Positions 54,518 to 64,000 of a stretch of DNA of 64,000 nt are shown in pieces. Position 1 is the first letter of the stretch. Each line of letters opens with the position of its first letter. Position numbers and translations under genes: made by a program. Source of the DNA: Aquiflexum sp. TKW24L (GTDB lineage Bacteria; Bacteroidota; Bacteroidia; Cytophagales; Cyclobacteriaceae); contig NZ_JAMFLG010000003.1 in the NCBI RefSeq assembly GCF_023502205.1, forward strand, positions 1 through 64,000. Reading direction: 5' to 3'. The notes beneath the pieces were generated by a model, which was not told the origin of the DNA, did no database searches, and saw nothing but the letters and a program-made list of their open reading frames with translations.

Positions 54518-54609
54518 AAATCGGATTGCAAATATGAGGTCTTAAGTCTTGAATTGCAAACAAAATGTTTCAAAAAAGGTGACTTTTTGTTAACTAAATT
54601 AAAGTAATA

Positions 54610-55005
54610 ATGGTAAAAAATAAGTTTGTTGCTGATTATCAAATCAATACTTCAAGGAAAATTTTGTTTCCCTATTTAAGTACTGCCAGTGGCTTAGCCG
54701 AGTGGTTTGCGGATGATGTAAATATCAATGAGGATAAAACCTACAAGTTTCATTTTGATGGGGAAGACCACCATGCCAGGATTACAGCATTGAGGACTAA
54801 CATACATGTTAAGTTCGAATTTTTTGATCCAACTAATCCTGAAGAAAAGGACAATTCCTTTATTGAATTTAAGGTGGATGAAAATGAACTCACTCAAACG
54901 ATGTTTTTGAAAGTCATTGACTATAGTGATTCCTATGATGATGATGAATTGGAATCCATCTGGGAAAGTTTAATCCATACTCTTAAAGAAATTATCGGTG
55001 GATAA
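54610..55005 (+). CDS. START-like (SRPBCC) domain protein
   Basis: A 131-residue protein of the Bacteroidota START-like family. STASGLAEWFADDVNI and the alternating beta-strands with a C-terminal helix (ESLIHTLKEIIGG) fit an AHSA1/SRPBCC ligand-binding fold. The role is not known. It is 76 bp upstream of the LptF/G gene and may be co-transcribed. Confidence 0.8.
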   Translation: MVKNKFVADYQINTSRKILFPYLSTASGLAEWFADDVNINEDKTYKFHFDGEDHHARITALRTNIHVKFEFFDPTNPEEKDNSFIEFKVDENELTQTMFLKVIDYSDSYDDDELESIWESLIHTLKEIIGG

Positions 55006-55081
55006 GCTGTGTATTTTCCGGTTTTATGAAAATATTTCCAACCTTTGCCGTTACAATCCCAAGTAGAGGTTTTCATAATTA

Positions 55082-56953
55082 ATGAAAAAAATTGATAAAT
55101 TGATTTTGGGGTCTTTTATAGGCCCCTTCTTTTTGACCTTTGTGGTGGTGGATTTCATTCTGCTTACTGTGAATATGCTCAAATATTTTGACGAAATCTT
55201 TGGCAAGGGCCTGAGTTTTTGGATTTATATGGAGCTGTTTTCTTATTTTGTAATCAGTATTTCTCCTATGGCTTTGCCATTGGCCGTATTGCTCTCAGCT
55301 TTGATGACTTTTGGAAATTTAGGGGAACATTTTGAATTGACAGCTTTAAAAAGTGCCGGTATTTCTTTGGTCAGAGCCCTATTGCCAATTGGCGTTTTTG
55401 TTGTTTTTCTTACTTTTGCCGCCTTTTTTTCCAATAATTTTGTTGTTCCGAAAGTAAATCTCAAAACTTTTGGTCTGCTCTACGACATCCGGATGAAGTC
55501 ACCGGCCCTTGATATAAAGGAAGGCGTATTTTACAATGGGATCCCGAATTACAGTATTAAGGTAAATAAGAAGCTAGATGAAGTCAGATTGAATGACATT
55601 ATCATCTACAACCATGCTGATGGACAAGGTAACATCAATGTAATCATGGCCGATTCAGGCAGAATGGAGCCATTTTTTAACAACAATTATATGAAGTTGA
55701 CACTATATAATGGCGTCAGCTACAAGGAATCTAGATCGCAGAGGGGAATTACCGAAAAACCCGCTGAACTGAGCCGGACATTTTTTTCAGAAAACCAGAT
55801 TGTATTTGACCTTGCTTCATTTCAACTAAATAGAACTCCTGAGGATCTATGGTCAACAAACCGTTCGATAAAAAATATCGCCCAACTTAAGGTGGGACTA
55901 GATTCAATGAATTCCGAAATCAATCAAATCGTATATTATAATTTCCTGAATACAGAATCTTCCTATCCCTATTTTACACGGGAAAGGAAATTAATTCCTC
56001 CAGTTGAAGTCGTAAGGAGAAAAGAAAGAGATGATTCTGTCAAGATCGCCAAAGCAACCGAAAGAAGTCAAATTGAATTAAAGGCAAGCGTGACCGGTTC
56101 ACAATCGGTTGATTCTCTAATCCAAAAATCGCTGACAGAACCTTTTGACTCCGTTATTACATTGGATCGTGAATTGGTCTTTAAAAAAGATTCAATTCCT
56201 GATTTATCCAATCCCACATCCGATTTGGTAACCGAAAGGCCAATTTTAAATAAGGAGAACTCTCAAAAAGTAGACACTTTTGTTTCAAGGAAAACTATCA
56301 ACAGGAAACTAATAAAAGGAAACCAATCAAATTCAATAACGGATTCAATCATCTCTAAAATTGAAATTGATAGCCTTGGTAGCCCCGAACTTGTTTTGAA
56401 TAACACGGTTGAACCCAAAAAGAAATTTGAATTTACACCGGAAAAAAGAGCAGCATTTGATTCGGTAATTTTAAAAGGAGATTTCAATACCAAAGCCGCA
56501 ACAGTAGGAATGAATAATGCCAGAACCATAAAAAATAACTTCAGCACAAAATTGACCCAAATAGACGCTTTAGAAAGGGAGTTTCGAAGATTTGAGATTG
56601 CTTGGTATCAAAAGTATACAACCGCCTTTGCATGCATTGTGATGTTTATGATTGGAGCCCCCTTGGGTGCCATTATAAAAAAAGGAGGCTTGGGTATGCC
56701 AGTCTTATTATCCATAATCTTCTTTATTCTATTTTATATGTTGACTATAACGGGAGAAAAATGGGCAAAAGAAGGAGTCACCAACTCACTTTTTGGAACA
56801 TGGTTTTCAAATTTAGTCCTATTGCCGTTTGGGTTCTTTTTCCTTAGGCAGGCTAGGAAAGACGCAAGGTTGTTTGAACCTGATACTTATATTGAGTTTT
56901 TCAAAAAAATTAAAGCCAAATTTCAGGTTAAATCTCCTAAATCCCTTCCTTGA
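55082..56953 (+). CDS. LptF/LptG-family lipopolysaccharide export permease
   Basis: A 623-residue membrane protein (YjgP/YjgQ family). Three N-terminal membrane helices (starting FIGPFFLTFVVVDFI; MALPLAVLLSALMTFGNL), a periplasmic jelly-roll, and three C-terminal helices (ACIVMFMIGAPLGAIIKKGGLGMP) are evident. It would be part of the LptBFGC transporter extracting LPS. It is longer than E. coli LptF/LptG (about 360) because of a polar insert between about residues 270 and 500, likely periplasmic and flexible, as in many Bacteroidota homologues. Confidence 0.92.
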   Translation: MKKIDKLILGSFIGPFFLTFVVVDFILLTVNMLKYFDEIFGKGLSFWIYMELFSYFVISISPMALPLAVLLSALMTFGNLGEHFELTALKSAGISLVRALLPIGVFVVFLTFAAFFSNNFVVPKVNLKTFGLLYDIRMKSPALDIKEGVFYNGIPNYSIKVNKKLDEVRLNDIIIYNHADGQGNINVIMADSGRMEPFFNNNYMKLTLYNGVSYKESRSQRGITEKPAELSRTFFSENQIVFDLASFQLNRTPEDLWSTNRSIKNIAQLKVGLDSMNSEINQIVYYNFLNTESSYPYFTRERKLIPPVEVVRRKERDDSVKIAKATERSQIELKASVTGSQSVDSLIQKSLTEPFDSVITLDRELVFKKDSIPDLSNPTSDLVTERPILNKENSQKVDTFVSRKTINRKLIKGNQSNSITDSIISKIEIDSLGSPELVLNNTVEPKKKFEFTPEKRAAFDSVILKGDFNTKAATVGMNNARTIKNNFSTKLTQIDALEREFRRFEIAWYQKYTTAFACIVMFMIGAPLGAIIKKGGLGMPVLLSIIFFILFYMLTITGEKWAKEGVTNSLFGTWFSNLVLLPFGFFFLRQARKDARLFEPDTYIEFFKKIKAKFQVKSPKSLP

Positions 56954-57017
56954 TTTTTGAAATTCCATTATAAGGATTACCTTTGTACCTGTTTTAAAAT
57001 TAATTAATTAACTAGGC

Positions 57018-57293
57018 ATGTATTTAACATCAGAGAAAAAAGCGGAGTTGTTTAAAAATCATGGCAGGTTAAAAGCTGATACCGATACTGGTTCCCCGGA
57101 ATCACAGATCGCGCTATTCACCTTTAGAATTCAGCATTTGACAGACCATTTGAAGACAAACAAAAAAGACCACTCATCAAGACTTGGTCTTTTGAAACTA
57201 GTTGGTAAGAGAAGAAGCCTTCTCAATTACCTGATCAAGAATGATATCGAAAGATATCGATCTATAATTACCGAATTAGGAATTAGAAAATAA
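57018..57293 (+). CDS. rpsO: 30S ribosomal protein S15
   Basis: 91 residues with the S15 core [23 protein letters not shown] and [16 protein letters not shown]. It is upstream of pnp in the classical rpsO-pnp arrangement, separated by a terminator. Confidence 0.97.
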   Translation: MYLTSEKKAELFKNHGRLKADTDTGSPESQIALFTFRIQHLTDHLKTNKKDHSSRLGLLKLVGKRRSLLNYLIKNDIERYRSIITELGIRK

Positions 57294-57303
57294 TCAGATC
57301 AAT

Positions 57304-57335
57304 GTAAGGTTCTCATGGGAGAACCTTACTTTTTT
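57304..57335 (+). terminator. Terminator between rpsO and pnp
   Basis: Perfect 11-bp stem GTAAGGTTCTC/GAGAACCTTAC with loop ATGG, then a T run. Some read-through into pnp is likely, as in other bacteria. Confidence 0.93.
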
Positions 57336-57401
57336 ACTTACCCCTGATATTAAACCTTACTTTTATAACTATTCTACACTCATTATTATTTACAAAATTG
57401 T

Positions 57402-59543
57402 ATGTTACCAAACGTAATTTCTAAAACTATTGTCCTTGAGGATGGTAGAGAAATCATTATTGAAACAGGCGCATTGGCAAAACAAGCTGATGGAGCCGTT
57501 GTTGTTCGCATGGGAAATGCCATGTTGTTAGCAACCGCCATGTCAAAAAAAGAAGCAGGTGAAGGAGTTGATTTTCTCCCAATGTCTGTGGATTACCAAG
57601 AAAAATTTGCCGCTTCTGGAAAAATTCCGGGAGGATTTTTGAAAAGAGAAGGAAGGCTTTCCGACTATGAAATCTTGATCAGCCGAATCGTCGACAGAGC
57701 GATTAGACCTATTTTTCCAGATGATTACCATGCCGATACCCAAATCGCTATTACCTTAATGTCTGCTGACTCTGATGTTCTACCTGATTGCTTGGCAGGT
57801 CTTGCAGCATCAGCCGCCTTAGCTGTTTCTGACATTCCATTCAATGGACCGATTTCAGAAGTTAGAGTAGGTAAAATCAATGGAAAATTAGTTATCAATC
57901 CAACACCTACCCAGCTAGAGACAGCTTCATTGGAGTTTATAGTAGCCGGTTCTGAGGAATATATTCTGATGGTGGAAGGTGAAGCTAATGAAATCTCGGA
58001 AGATGAAATGGTGGAAGCCATGCAATTTGCCCATGAAGAAATCAAGAAACACTGCAAAATCCAGAAAGAATTGACTATTGCAGTAGGCAAAGAGAAGAAA
58101 AGAGAATATAGCCACGAAAAATCAGATTCAGGATTGTATGAAAAAATGCATGCTGAAGTATATGGTAAGTGTTACGATGTCGTTGGTAGATTAATAGCCA
58201 ATAAGTCAGAAAGATATGATTTGATCAAAGCTGTTAAAGAAGAATTCGTTGCTTCTTTGGGCGAAGAGCATGGTTTTGAAGCAAGTTTGATAGGACCATA
58301 TTTTTCCAAAATCCACAAAGAAGCTGCCAGGAACCTTACTTTAAATGAGAAAAAGAGATTGGACGGAAGAAGGCTGGATGAGATTAGACCAATTTGGTCA
58401 GTCATTGATTACTTGCCATCCGCCCATGGATCTGCAGTATTTACACGAGGTGAAACCCAATCCATTACCACTTGTACTCTTGGTACCAAGATGGATGAGC
58501 AGATGGTAGATGGCGCGATGATTTCAGGTTATAACAAATTTTATTTGCACTATAACTTTCCAGGATTCTCTACTGGTGAGGTAAAAATCAATAGAGGAGT
58601 TGGAAGGAGAGAAGTGGGTCATGGTAACCTAGCTATGAGAGCTTTGAAGAAAGTCCTTCCTTCAGGAGATGAAAATCCTTACACCATCAGGATAGTTTCT
58701 GACATCTTGGAATCAAATGGTTCATCTTCCATGGCTACTGTTTGTGCGGGCTCTTTGGCATTGATGGATGCCGGTATTCAGATCAAAGCTCCTGTCACAG
58801 GAATTGCAATGGGAATGATATCCGATGCCAAAACAGGAAAATATTCTATCCTTTCAGATATCTTGGGTGATGAAGATCATCTTGGAGATATGGATTTTAA
58901 AGTAACCGGAACGGAAAAAGGAATTACAGCTTGTCAGATGGATTTGAAAGTAGAAGGTCTTGACTACAGCGTTTTGAAAGAAGCTTTGTATCAAGCCAAA
59001 GAAGGTAGGCTTCATATTATGAATGAAATCAAAAAGACGATTTCAGCTCCTAAGCCGGACCTCAAGCCACATACTCCAAGGTCATTTATGATGAGTATCC
59101 CTAAAGAACTTATCGGAGCAGTAATCGGCCCAGGTGGTAAAGTCATTCAGGAAATCCAAAAAGATACCGGTGCGACTATCATCATTGAGGAAAAAGATAA
59201 CATGGGAAAAATCAACATTTTCTCAAACAACCAAGAATCAATGAATGCAGCTATTTCAAGAATCAGGGCTATCGTAGCCATGCCTGAAATAGGTGAGGTT
59301 TATACCGGTAAAGTGAAAAACATCATGCCTTTTGGCGCATTTGTTGAATTCATGCCGGGTAAGGATGGACTGTTACATATTTCTGAAATCAAGTGGGAAA
59401 GACTTGAAAATATGGAAGGTGTTCTCGAACCGGGAGAAGAAATACAGGTTAAACTGATTGACGTAGACAAAAAAACAGGGAAGTTTAAGCTTTCTAGAAA
59501 AGTATTATTACCAAAACCAGAAAAATCTGACAAAAACGACTAA
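57402..59543 (+). CDS. pnp: Polynucleotide phosphorylase
   Basis: A 713-residue 3'-5' exoribonuclease that degrades RNA with phosphate. Two RNase PH domains (first with [25 protein letters not shown], second active with [18 protein letters not shown] and [15 protein letters not shown]), a KH domain ([12 protein letters not shown]) and an S1 domain ([18 protein letters not shown]) are complete. Confidence 0.98.
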   Translation: MLPNVISKTIVLEDGREIIIETGALAKQADGAVVVRMGNAMLLATAMSKKEAGEGVDFLPMSVDYQEKFAASGKIPGGFLKREGRLSDYEILISRIVDRAIRPIFPDDYHADTQIAITLMSADSDVLPDCLAGLAASAALAVSDIPFNGPISEVRVGKINGKLVINPTPTQLETASLEFIVAGSEEYILMVEGEANEISEDEMVEAMQFAHEEIKKHCKIQKELTIAVGKEKKREYSHEKSDSGLYEKMHAEVYGKCYDVVGRLIANKSERYDLIKAVKEEFVASLGEEHGFEASLIGPYFSKIHKEAARNLTLNEKKRLDGRRLDEIRPIWSVIDYLPSAHGSAVFTRGETQSITTCTLGTKMDEQMVDGAMISGYNKFYLHYNFPGFSTGEVKINRGVGRREVGHGNLAMRALKKVLPSGDENPYTIRIVSDILESNGSSSMATVCAGSLALMDAGIQIKAPVTGIAMGMISDAKTGKYSILSDILGDEDHLGDMDFKVTGTEKGITACQMDLKVEGLDYSVLKEALYQAKEGRLHIMNEIKKTISAPKPDLKPHTPRSFMMSIPKELIGAVIGPGGKVIQEIQKDTGATIIIEEKDNMGKINIFSNNQESMNAAISRIRAIVAMPEIGEVYTGKVKNIMPFGAFVEFMPGKDGLLHISEIKWERLENMEGVLEPGEEIQVKLIDVDKKTGKFKLSRKVLLPKPEKSDKND

Positions 59544-59628
59544 GTTCAATAGAGTATTTATTATTTTGAACTTTGTTTATTTGGATTCCTGTTATAAATC
59601 GAATAGTAACTGAAAATTATATTATTGA

Positions 59629-60492
59629 ATGAGGCAGCTAAAAATTAGCAAACAGATCACCAACAGGGAAAGTCAGTCCCTTGATAAATATCTACAGGAG
59701 ATTGGAAAAGTAGATCTATTGACAGCCGATGAGGAAGTGGTTCTTGCAAAAAGAATCCGAGAAGGCGACCAACTGGCATTAGAAAAACTTACAAAAGCCA
59801 ACCTCCGATTTGTTGTTTCTGTAGCCAAACAATATCAAAACCAAGGTCTTTCATTGGGTGATTTGATCAACGAGGGCAACCTAGGTCTGATTAAAGCAGC
59901 CCAAAGATTTGATGAAACCAGAGGTTTTAAGTTTATTTCCTATGCAGTGTGGTGGATTAGACAATCGATTCTTCAGGCATTGGCTGAACAATCCCGAATT
60001 GTTAGGCTTCCTTTGAACAGGGTTGGATCTCTGAACAAAATCAGCAAGACATTCAGCGAACTTGAGCAAAAATTTGAAAGAGAACCTTCTCCAGAAGAAT
60101 TGGCTGAAGTCCTCGAAGTGACTGCTGCTGAAGTGGTGGATACCATGAAAATTTCTGGTAGACATGTTTCCATGGATGCACCGTTTGTGCAAGGTGAAGA
60201 AAACAGCTTGTTGGATGTCCTTGAAAATGATGGGGATGAGAAGCCGGATGATGGCTTGATGACAGATTCCTTGAGAAAAGAAGTTCAGAGAGCGCTATCA
60301 ACTCTTACCCAACGAGAGGCTGATGTCATTACACTATACTTTGGATTGAATGGAGAACATGCGATGACTTTGGAAGAAATCGGTGAAAAATTCAACCTTA
60401 CAAGAGAGAGAGTGAGGCAGATTAAAGAGAAGGCTATCAGGAGGTTAAGACATACTTCTAGAAGTAAAACTTTGAAACCATATCTTGGATAA
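59629..60492 (+). CDS. rpoD: Primary RNA polymerase sigma factor (short, Bacteroidota type)
   Basis: 287 residues, [28 protein letters not shown] start. Region 1.2, region 2 ([36 protein letters not shown]), region 3 and region 4 ([24 protein letters not shown]) are present; the long region 1.1 of E. coli is missing, as usual in Bacteroidota. It directs transcription from TAnnTTTG promoters. Has its own terminator. Confidence 0.96.
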   Translation: MRQLKISKQITNRESQSLDKYLQEIGKVDLLTADEEVVLAKRIREGDQLALEKLTKANLRFVVSVAKQYQNQGLSLGDLINEGNLGLIKAAQRFDETRGFKFISYAVWWIRQSILQALAEQSRIVRLPLNRVGSLNKISKTFSELEQKFEREPSPEELAEVLEVTAAEVVDTMKISGRHVSMDAPFVQGEENSLLDVLENDGDEKPDDGLMTDSLRKEVQRALSTLTQREADVITLYFGLNGEHAMTLEEIGEKFNLTRERVRQIKEKAIRRLRHTSRSKTLKPYLG

Positions 60493-60516
60493 TTGTCCAC
60501 ATTGGATTTGAATAAT

Positions 60517-60544
60517 AAAAAAAGGGGATTTGTCCCCTTTTTTC
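60517..60544 (+). terminator. Terminator after rpoD
   Basis: AAAAAAAGGGGA/TCCCCTTTTTT stem with loop TTTG. Confidence 0.92.
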
Positions 60545-60687
60545 GTTTAATTACCCCTATGAAGGGTTCAGAAAATTTAACTCTCTGAACTTCATGGCAT
60601 AGACCACAATTAGGGAATTTTAACACCCATTAACTTTGTTGTGAAGGGTATTTTAACAAAATTTGCCAACTTCAAAAATTCAATCTA

Positions 60688-61632
60688 ATGACATCTGAAA
60701 TTGAAAGAATCAAAGTATTGATAATTGGATCTGGACCGGCAGGTTATACTGCGGCCATCTATGCATCAAGAGCTGGATTGAACCCCGTGCTTTACACAGG
60801 TGTACAACCTGGTGGCCAACTAACAATCACTACTGACGTTGAAAATTATCCGGGATATCCGGCAGGAATACAAGGTCCGGAGATGATGGAGGACTTTAGA
60901 AAACAAGCTGAAAGATTTGGTACCAAAGTCAGGTATGGGGTAGTGACCTCTGTTGATTTTGATTCCTTTCCACATAAAGTGATAGTTGACGACCAACTTG
61001 AAATCCATGCCGATACAGTTATAATTTCTACCGGTGCTTCGGCCAAATGGCTTGGACTGGAAAGTGAAACAAGGCTAAATGGGAGGGGAGTTTCCGCTTG
61101 TGCAGTTTGTGACGGGTTCTTTTTTAGAGGTCAGGAGGTAGCCATTGTAGGTGCAGGAGACACAGCCTGTGAAGAAGCTTCTTATCTGTCAAATATATGT
61201 AGCAAAGTCTACATGATCGTCCGAAGAGACGAAATGAGGGCTTCGCAAATCATGCAAAGAAGGGTTTTGAACAATCCTAAGATCGAAGTTCTTTGGAATA
61301 CCGAAACGGAAGAAATCCTTGGCCAAGACGAGGTGACAGGAGTGAGGATATTTAACAATGTTACCAAAGAATCAAAAGAACTTAAAGTGACCGGGTTTTT
61401 TGTGGCAATAGGTCACCATCCAAACACTGATATTTTTAAGAATATTATTGATACGGATGAAAATGGTTACATCAAGACAATTCCGGGTAGCACTTGGACC
61501 AATAAGGAGGGTGTTTTTGCCTGTGGTGATGCCCAAGACCATATTTACAGACAGGCAGTAACTGCCGCAGGAACCGGTTGCATGGCAGCTTTGGATGCAG
61601 AAAGATACCTTGCTGCAAAAGAATCTGCATAA
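60688..61632 (+). CDS. trxB: Thioredoxin-disulfide reductase
   Basis: 314 residues; NADPH-dependent FAD enzyme. FAD motif GSGPAGY (14-20), active-site CAVC (C138, C141), NADPH motif GAGDTACEEA, and C-terminal ACGDAQD are present. It regenerates reduced thioredoxin. It is 9 bp from the peptidase gene downstream, so the two are likely co-transcribed. Confidence 0.97.
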   Translation: MTSEIERIKVLIIGSGPAGYTAAIYASRAGLNPVLYTGVQPGGQLTITTDVENYPGYPAGIQGPEMMEDFRKQAERFGTKVRYGVVTSVDFDSFPHKVIVDDQLEIHADTVIISTGASAKWLGLESETRLNGRGVSACAVCDGFFFRGQEVAIVGAGDTACEEASYLSNICSKVYMIVRRDEMRASQIMQRRVLNNPKIEVLWNTETEEILGQDEVTGVRIFNNVTKESKELKVTGFFVAIGHHPNTDIFKNIIDTDENGYIKTIPGSTWTNKEGVFACGDAQDHIYRQAVTAAGTGCMAALDAERYLAAKESA

Positions 61633-61641
61633 TTTGGAAAA

Positions 61642-62676
61642 ATGAAAATAAAAGGTCTCGGGATATTGATAGTTTTGTTTTTGGGCATGGGATCTATTCA
61701 ATCCCATGCCCAAAATTTCCCAAAAATTATCAAGAAAAAATCTACCGAGAAACCCAAAACCAATCCATTAGCAAGAGATTTAAGGCTTTTTGACCCTGAT
61801 AAATACCTTCAGGATATTACCCGATCTACGGATTCATTACTCTTCAAAGATTATGTTGAATTAAAGAAGCGATTGAGCATTATCGCTGAAGATACTATTT
61901 CACTGGATTGGGCTCCCACAAATCAATTGATTCAGATTTCCGAGCAGGTATTGATAGACAGTATCTGGGTTACAGCTTTTGAGTACTACTCATCTTGGGA
62001 CAGTAAAAAAATCAATATTTATGATTTCAACCCCAAGGAATTCAAAGATACGGTTCAGATAAAATTATTTGATCCTTTTTTTGGAACTGATTGGAAAATG
62101 CCTTTAGATGAAACCCGAATCACATCCGAATTTGGATTTAGGAGGTACCGTTGGCATCATGGAACTGACCTTAAGCTGAATATCGGAGATCCTGTGTATA
62201 GTTCTTTTGATGGAATCGTTAGGATTAAATCTTATGATAGAAATGGTTATGGCTACTATGTCGTAGTCAGACATAAAAATGGACTAGAGACTCTTTATGG
62301 GCATTTATCCAAATTCAGGGTTGAAATAGGGCAGGAGGTAAAAGCAGGAGAATTAATAGGTTTGGGAGGGAGTACAGGGAGAAGTTCAGGCCCGCATCTT
62401 CATTATGAGATCAGGTATCAAGGCTTGTCCATCAATCCAACCGAGGTTTTTGATTTCAATCTGGGTAGCATCAAAGGGCAATATTATGACATTACCTCAT
62501 CAAGTTTTGATCATGTGATCAAAACCCAACAGGCTGCATACCACAGGGTTCGAAGTGGCGAGACATTAAGTTCTATTGCCAGAAGATATGGAGTGAGAGT
62601 CAGTACACTGACCAGATTGAATGGGATTTCTGCCAATTCAGTCCTGAAGGTTGGGAGAAATTTACGTGTAAAATAG
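61642..62676 (+). CDS. Exported M23 peptidase with C-terminal LysM
   Basis: 344 residues with signal peptide (1-24, LFLGMGSIQSHAQ). The M23/LytM domain has the zinc motif H172-x3-D176 (HHGTD) and HLH (252-254) with H221; LysM (about 300-344; HRVRSGETLSSIARRYGV) binds peptidoglycan. It probably cleaves cell-wall cross-bridges or acts as an activator of amidases. All expected zinc ligands are present, so it should be active. Confidence 0.93.
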   Translation: MKIKGLGILIVLFLGMGSIQSHAQNFPKIIKKKSTEKPKTNPLARDLRLFDPDKYLQDITRSTDSLLFKDYVELKKRLSIIAEDTISLDWAPTNQLIQISEQVLIDSIWVTAFEYYSSWDSKKINIYDFNPKEFKDTVQIKLFDPFFGTDWKMPLDETRITSEFGFRRYRWHHGTDLKLNIGDPVYSSFDGIVRIKSYDRNGYGYYVVVRHKNGLETLYGHLSKFRVEIGQEVKAGELIGLGGSTGRSSGPHLHYEIRYQGLSINPTEVFDFNLGSIKGQYYDITSSSFDHVIKTQQAAYHRVRSGETLSSIARRYGVRVSTLTRLNGISANSVLKVGRNLRVK

Positions 62677-62713
62677 TCTGATACTTCATTTTGAAATTCC
62701 TTAAATAATACCT

Positions 62714-63430
62714 ATGAAACTTGATATTCTAGTTGTTGCCGCCCATCCCGATGATGCTGAGTTGGCTTGTTCAGGCACGATTGCAGCGCAAATCGCTAAA
62801 GGTTACACGGTGGGAATTCTTGATCTCACCCAAGGTGAAATGGGAACAAGGGGAACACCCGAAATCCGATTGCAGGAATCTGAGGCGGCTTCGAAAATAT
62901 TAGGGATTGCTACAAGGGAAAACCTTGGTTTCAAAGATATTTTTTTCAAAGATGATGACAGCCATCGTATGGAAATAATAAAGATCATCAGAAAATATCG
63001 TCCTGAAATTGTATTGGCAAATGCCGTGTCTGACAGGCATCCAGACCATGGTAAAGGTGCTTCTTTGGTTTCTAATTCCTGTTTTATGGGTGGTTTAAGA
63101 AAAATAGAGACTACTTTGGAAGGTACCATTCAAGATCCTTGGAGACCAAAATATGTTTACCATTATATCCAAAACAATTATATCAAACCGGATTTTGTTG
63201 TTGATATCACTGAGTTTTGGGATAAAAAAATTGAAAGTATCAAAGCATTCAGATCTCAGTTTTTTGATCCCAACAATAAGGAGCCACAAAGTTTTATATC
63301 ATCAGCAGAATTTTTGGATTTTATAGAAGCCCGTTCAAGGGAATTTGGACACAGTATTATGGTCAAATATGGTGAGGGATTTACTATTGAAAGAACTTTG
63401 GGTGTCACTGATTTATTTGATCTCAAATAA
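62714..63430 (+). CDS. bshB1: Bacillithiol biosynthesis deacetylase BshB1
   Basis: 238 residues, LmbE-like deacetylase. AAHPDDAELACSG (zinc-binding H11, D14) and RHPDHGKGA match BshB1. It removes the acetyl group from GlcNAc-malate in bacillithiol synthesis. A thiol cofactor of this type would fit the DinB-like protein at 14.2 kb. Confidence 0.95.
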   Translation: MKLDILVVAAHPDDAELACSGTIAAQIAKGYTVGILDLTQGEMGTRGTPEIRLQESEAASKILGIATRENLGFKDIFFKDDDSHRMEIIKIIRKYRPEIVLANAVSDRHPDHGKGASLVSNSCFMGGLRKIETTLEGTIQDPWRPKYVYHYIQNNYIKPDFVVDITEFWDKKIESIKAFRSQFFDPNNKEPQSFISSAEFLDFIEARSREFGHSIMVKYGEGFTIERTLGVTDLFDLK

Positions 63431-63452
63431 ATCAGTGGAATAACCCCAATCC

Positions 63453-64000
63453 TCAAGGTGCAAGTCTTTCGATTTTCCATACACTATCAGCTGACTTCTG
63501 ATAGTGAATCCGGTCATGAAGCCTGCTTGACCTACCTTGCCAAAATTCAACTTCTTCGGGGATTAGCCTATATCCACCCCAATGTTCAGGCCTTGTAATC
63601 GACTCTTGACTGATTTTTTGGAGTAATTCTGACTCCTTTTCCTCAAGATAGGCCCTGTCTCGAATCACCGTGCTTTGAGGCGAGACCCATGCACCGATCT
63701 GACTTGCAAAAGGTCTTGAAAAAAAGTATTCGTCAGATTCTTGTGAAGAAATTTTGGAAACCTTACCCATAAATCTCACTTGCCTTTCCAAAACGGGCCA
63801 AAAAAAAGTGATTGCCGCAAAAGGATTTTGCTCAAGTTCATTTCCTTTGGCACTATTGTAATTGGTAAAAAATACCAATCCGGTATCCACGTCCTTCAAA
63901 AGTACAATTCGGGAATTGGGCCTTCCATCGGGTCGAACTGTTGATAGATTCATTGCATTCCATTCATCAACCTTGGATTGGTGCGCTTCTTCGACCCATA
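63453..64000 (-). CDS. pdxH: Pyridoxamine 5'-phosphate oxidase (5' end beyond window)
   Basis: The frame runs through the window edge; in-frame residues before the first ATG (WVEEAHQSK...) match the normal PdxH N-terminus, so the gene starts outside. RPDGRPNSRIVLLKD, FFTNYNSAKGNELEQNPFAA, and RQVRFMGKV carry FMN-binding residues, and the C-terminus ends RIHYQKSADSVWKIERLAP, close to the usual RLxP ending. It makes pyridoxal phosphate. It converges with bshB1. Confidence 0.95.
   Translation of the reverse strand, partial: WVEEAHQSKVDEWNAMNLSTVRPDGRPNSRIVLLKDVDTGLVFFTNYNSAKGNELEQNPFAAITFFWPVLERQVRFMGKVSKISSQESDEYFFSRPFASQIGAWVSPQSTVIRDRAYLEEKESELLQKISQESITRPEHWGGYRLIPEEVEFWQGRSSRLHDRIHYQKSADSVWKIERLAP

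Overview
The window looks like chromosomal DNA of a member of the Bacteroidota, most likely order Cytophagales (Cyclobacteriaceae-like). This rests on protein style and architecture, not on a database match: a short 287-residue primary sigma factor, BshB1 (bacillithiol synthesis), a eukaryotic-type branching enzyme, tandem DUF1080 proteins, DUF6266 and START-like proteins, Bacteroidota-type TAnnTTTG promoter boxes, and a moderately AT-rich genome.

Layout. (1) 0.2-14 kb, carbohydrate block: two LacI-type regulators, a glycogen branching enzyme, the hexuronate pathway (uxaC, an SDR fructuronate reductase, uxuA), and a Gfo/Idh/MocA oxidoreductase plus double-DUF1080 hydrolase pair divergent from an exported GH2 glycosidase. 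Two similar operator-like sites, one in each divergent promoter region, suggest a shared LacI-type control. (2) 14-21.8 kb: a DinB/maleylpyruvate-isomerase-like protein, a complete RND efflux operon (adaptor, pump, outer membrane factor) and a small cytochrome c lipoprotein. (3) 21.8-38.1 kb, accessory and defence island, dense in interspersed repeats: an antitoxin plus PIN toxin gene broken by one stop codon, a membrane-anchored HNH protein, a TIR protein with a macro-like N-terminus, a CBASS pair (CD-NTase and TIR-STING), a type I restriction-modification operon carrying a RAYT-type HUH gene, two accessory unknowns and a HEPN-MNT pair. (4) 38.4-43.4 kb: a four-gene fatty-acid operon (SDR, ACAD10/11-like acyl-CoA dehydrogenase, kinase-like protein, 3-hydroxyacyl-CoA dehydrogenase) divergent from an MDR oxidoreductase. 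(5) 43.4-50.6 kb: a 224-bp tandem repeat, a TetR regulator, a lipoprotein, DUF6266, a ChbG-beta-lactamase fusion and lhgO. (6) 50.8-64 kb, housekeeping: thrS-infC-rpmI-rplT, tRNA-Met, a START-like protein, LptF/G, rpsO-pnp, rpoD, trxB, an M23/LysM peptidase, bshB1 and a partial pdxH.

The most interesting part is 24.58-28.76 kb. The CD-NTase and TIR-STING genes are one base apart and carry the expected catalytic motifs, so this is a bacterial cGAS-STING-like abortive infection system. The TIR protein upstream pairs a macro-like fold with a second TIR domain and may be an extra effector. HNH and hsdM share a 57-bp element containing a palindrome at exactly the same distance (84 bp) from their start codons, and a partial copy precedes the TIR gene. 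This suggests either common regulation or modular exchange of defence genes at this site.
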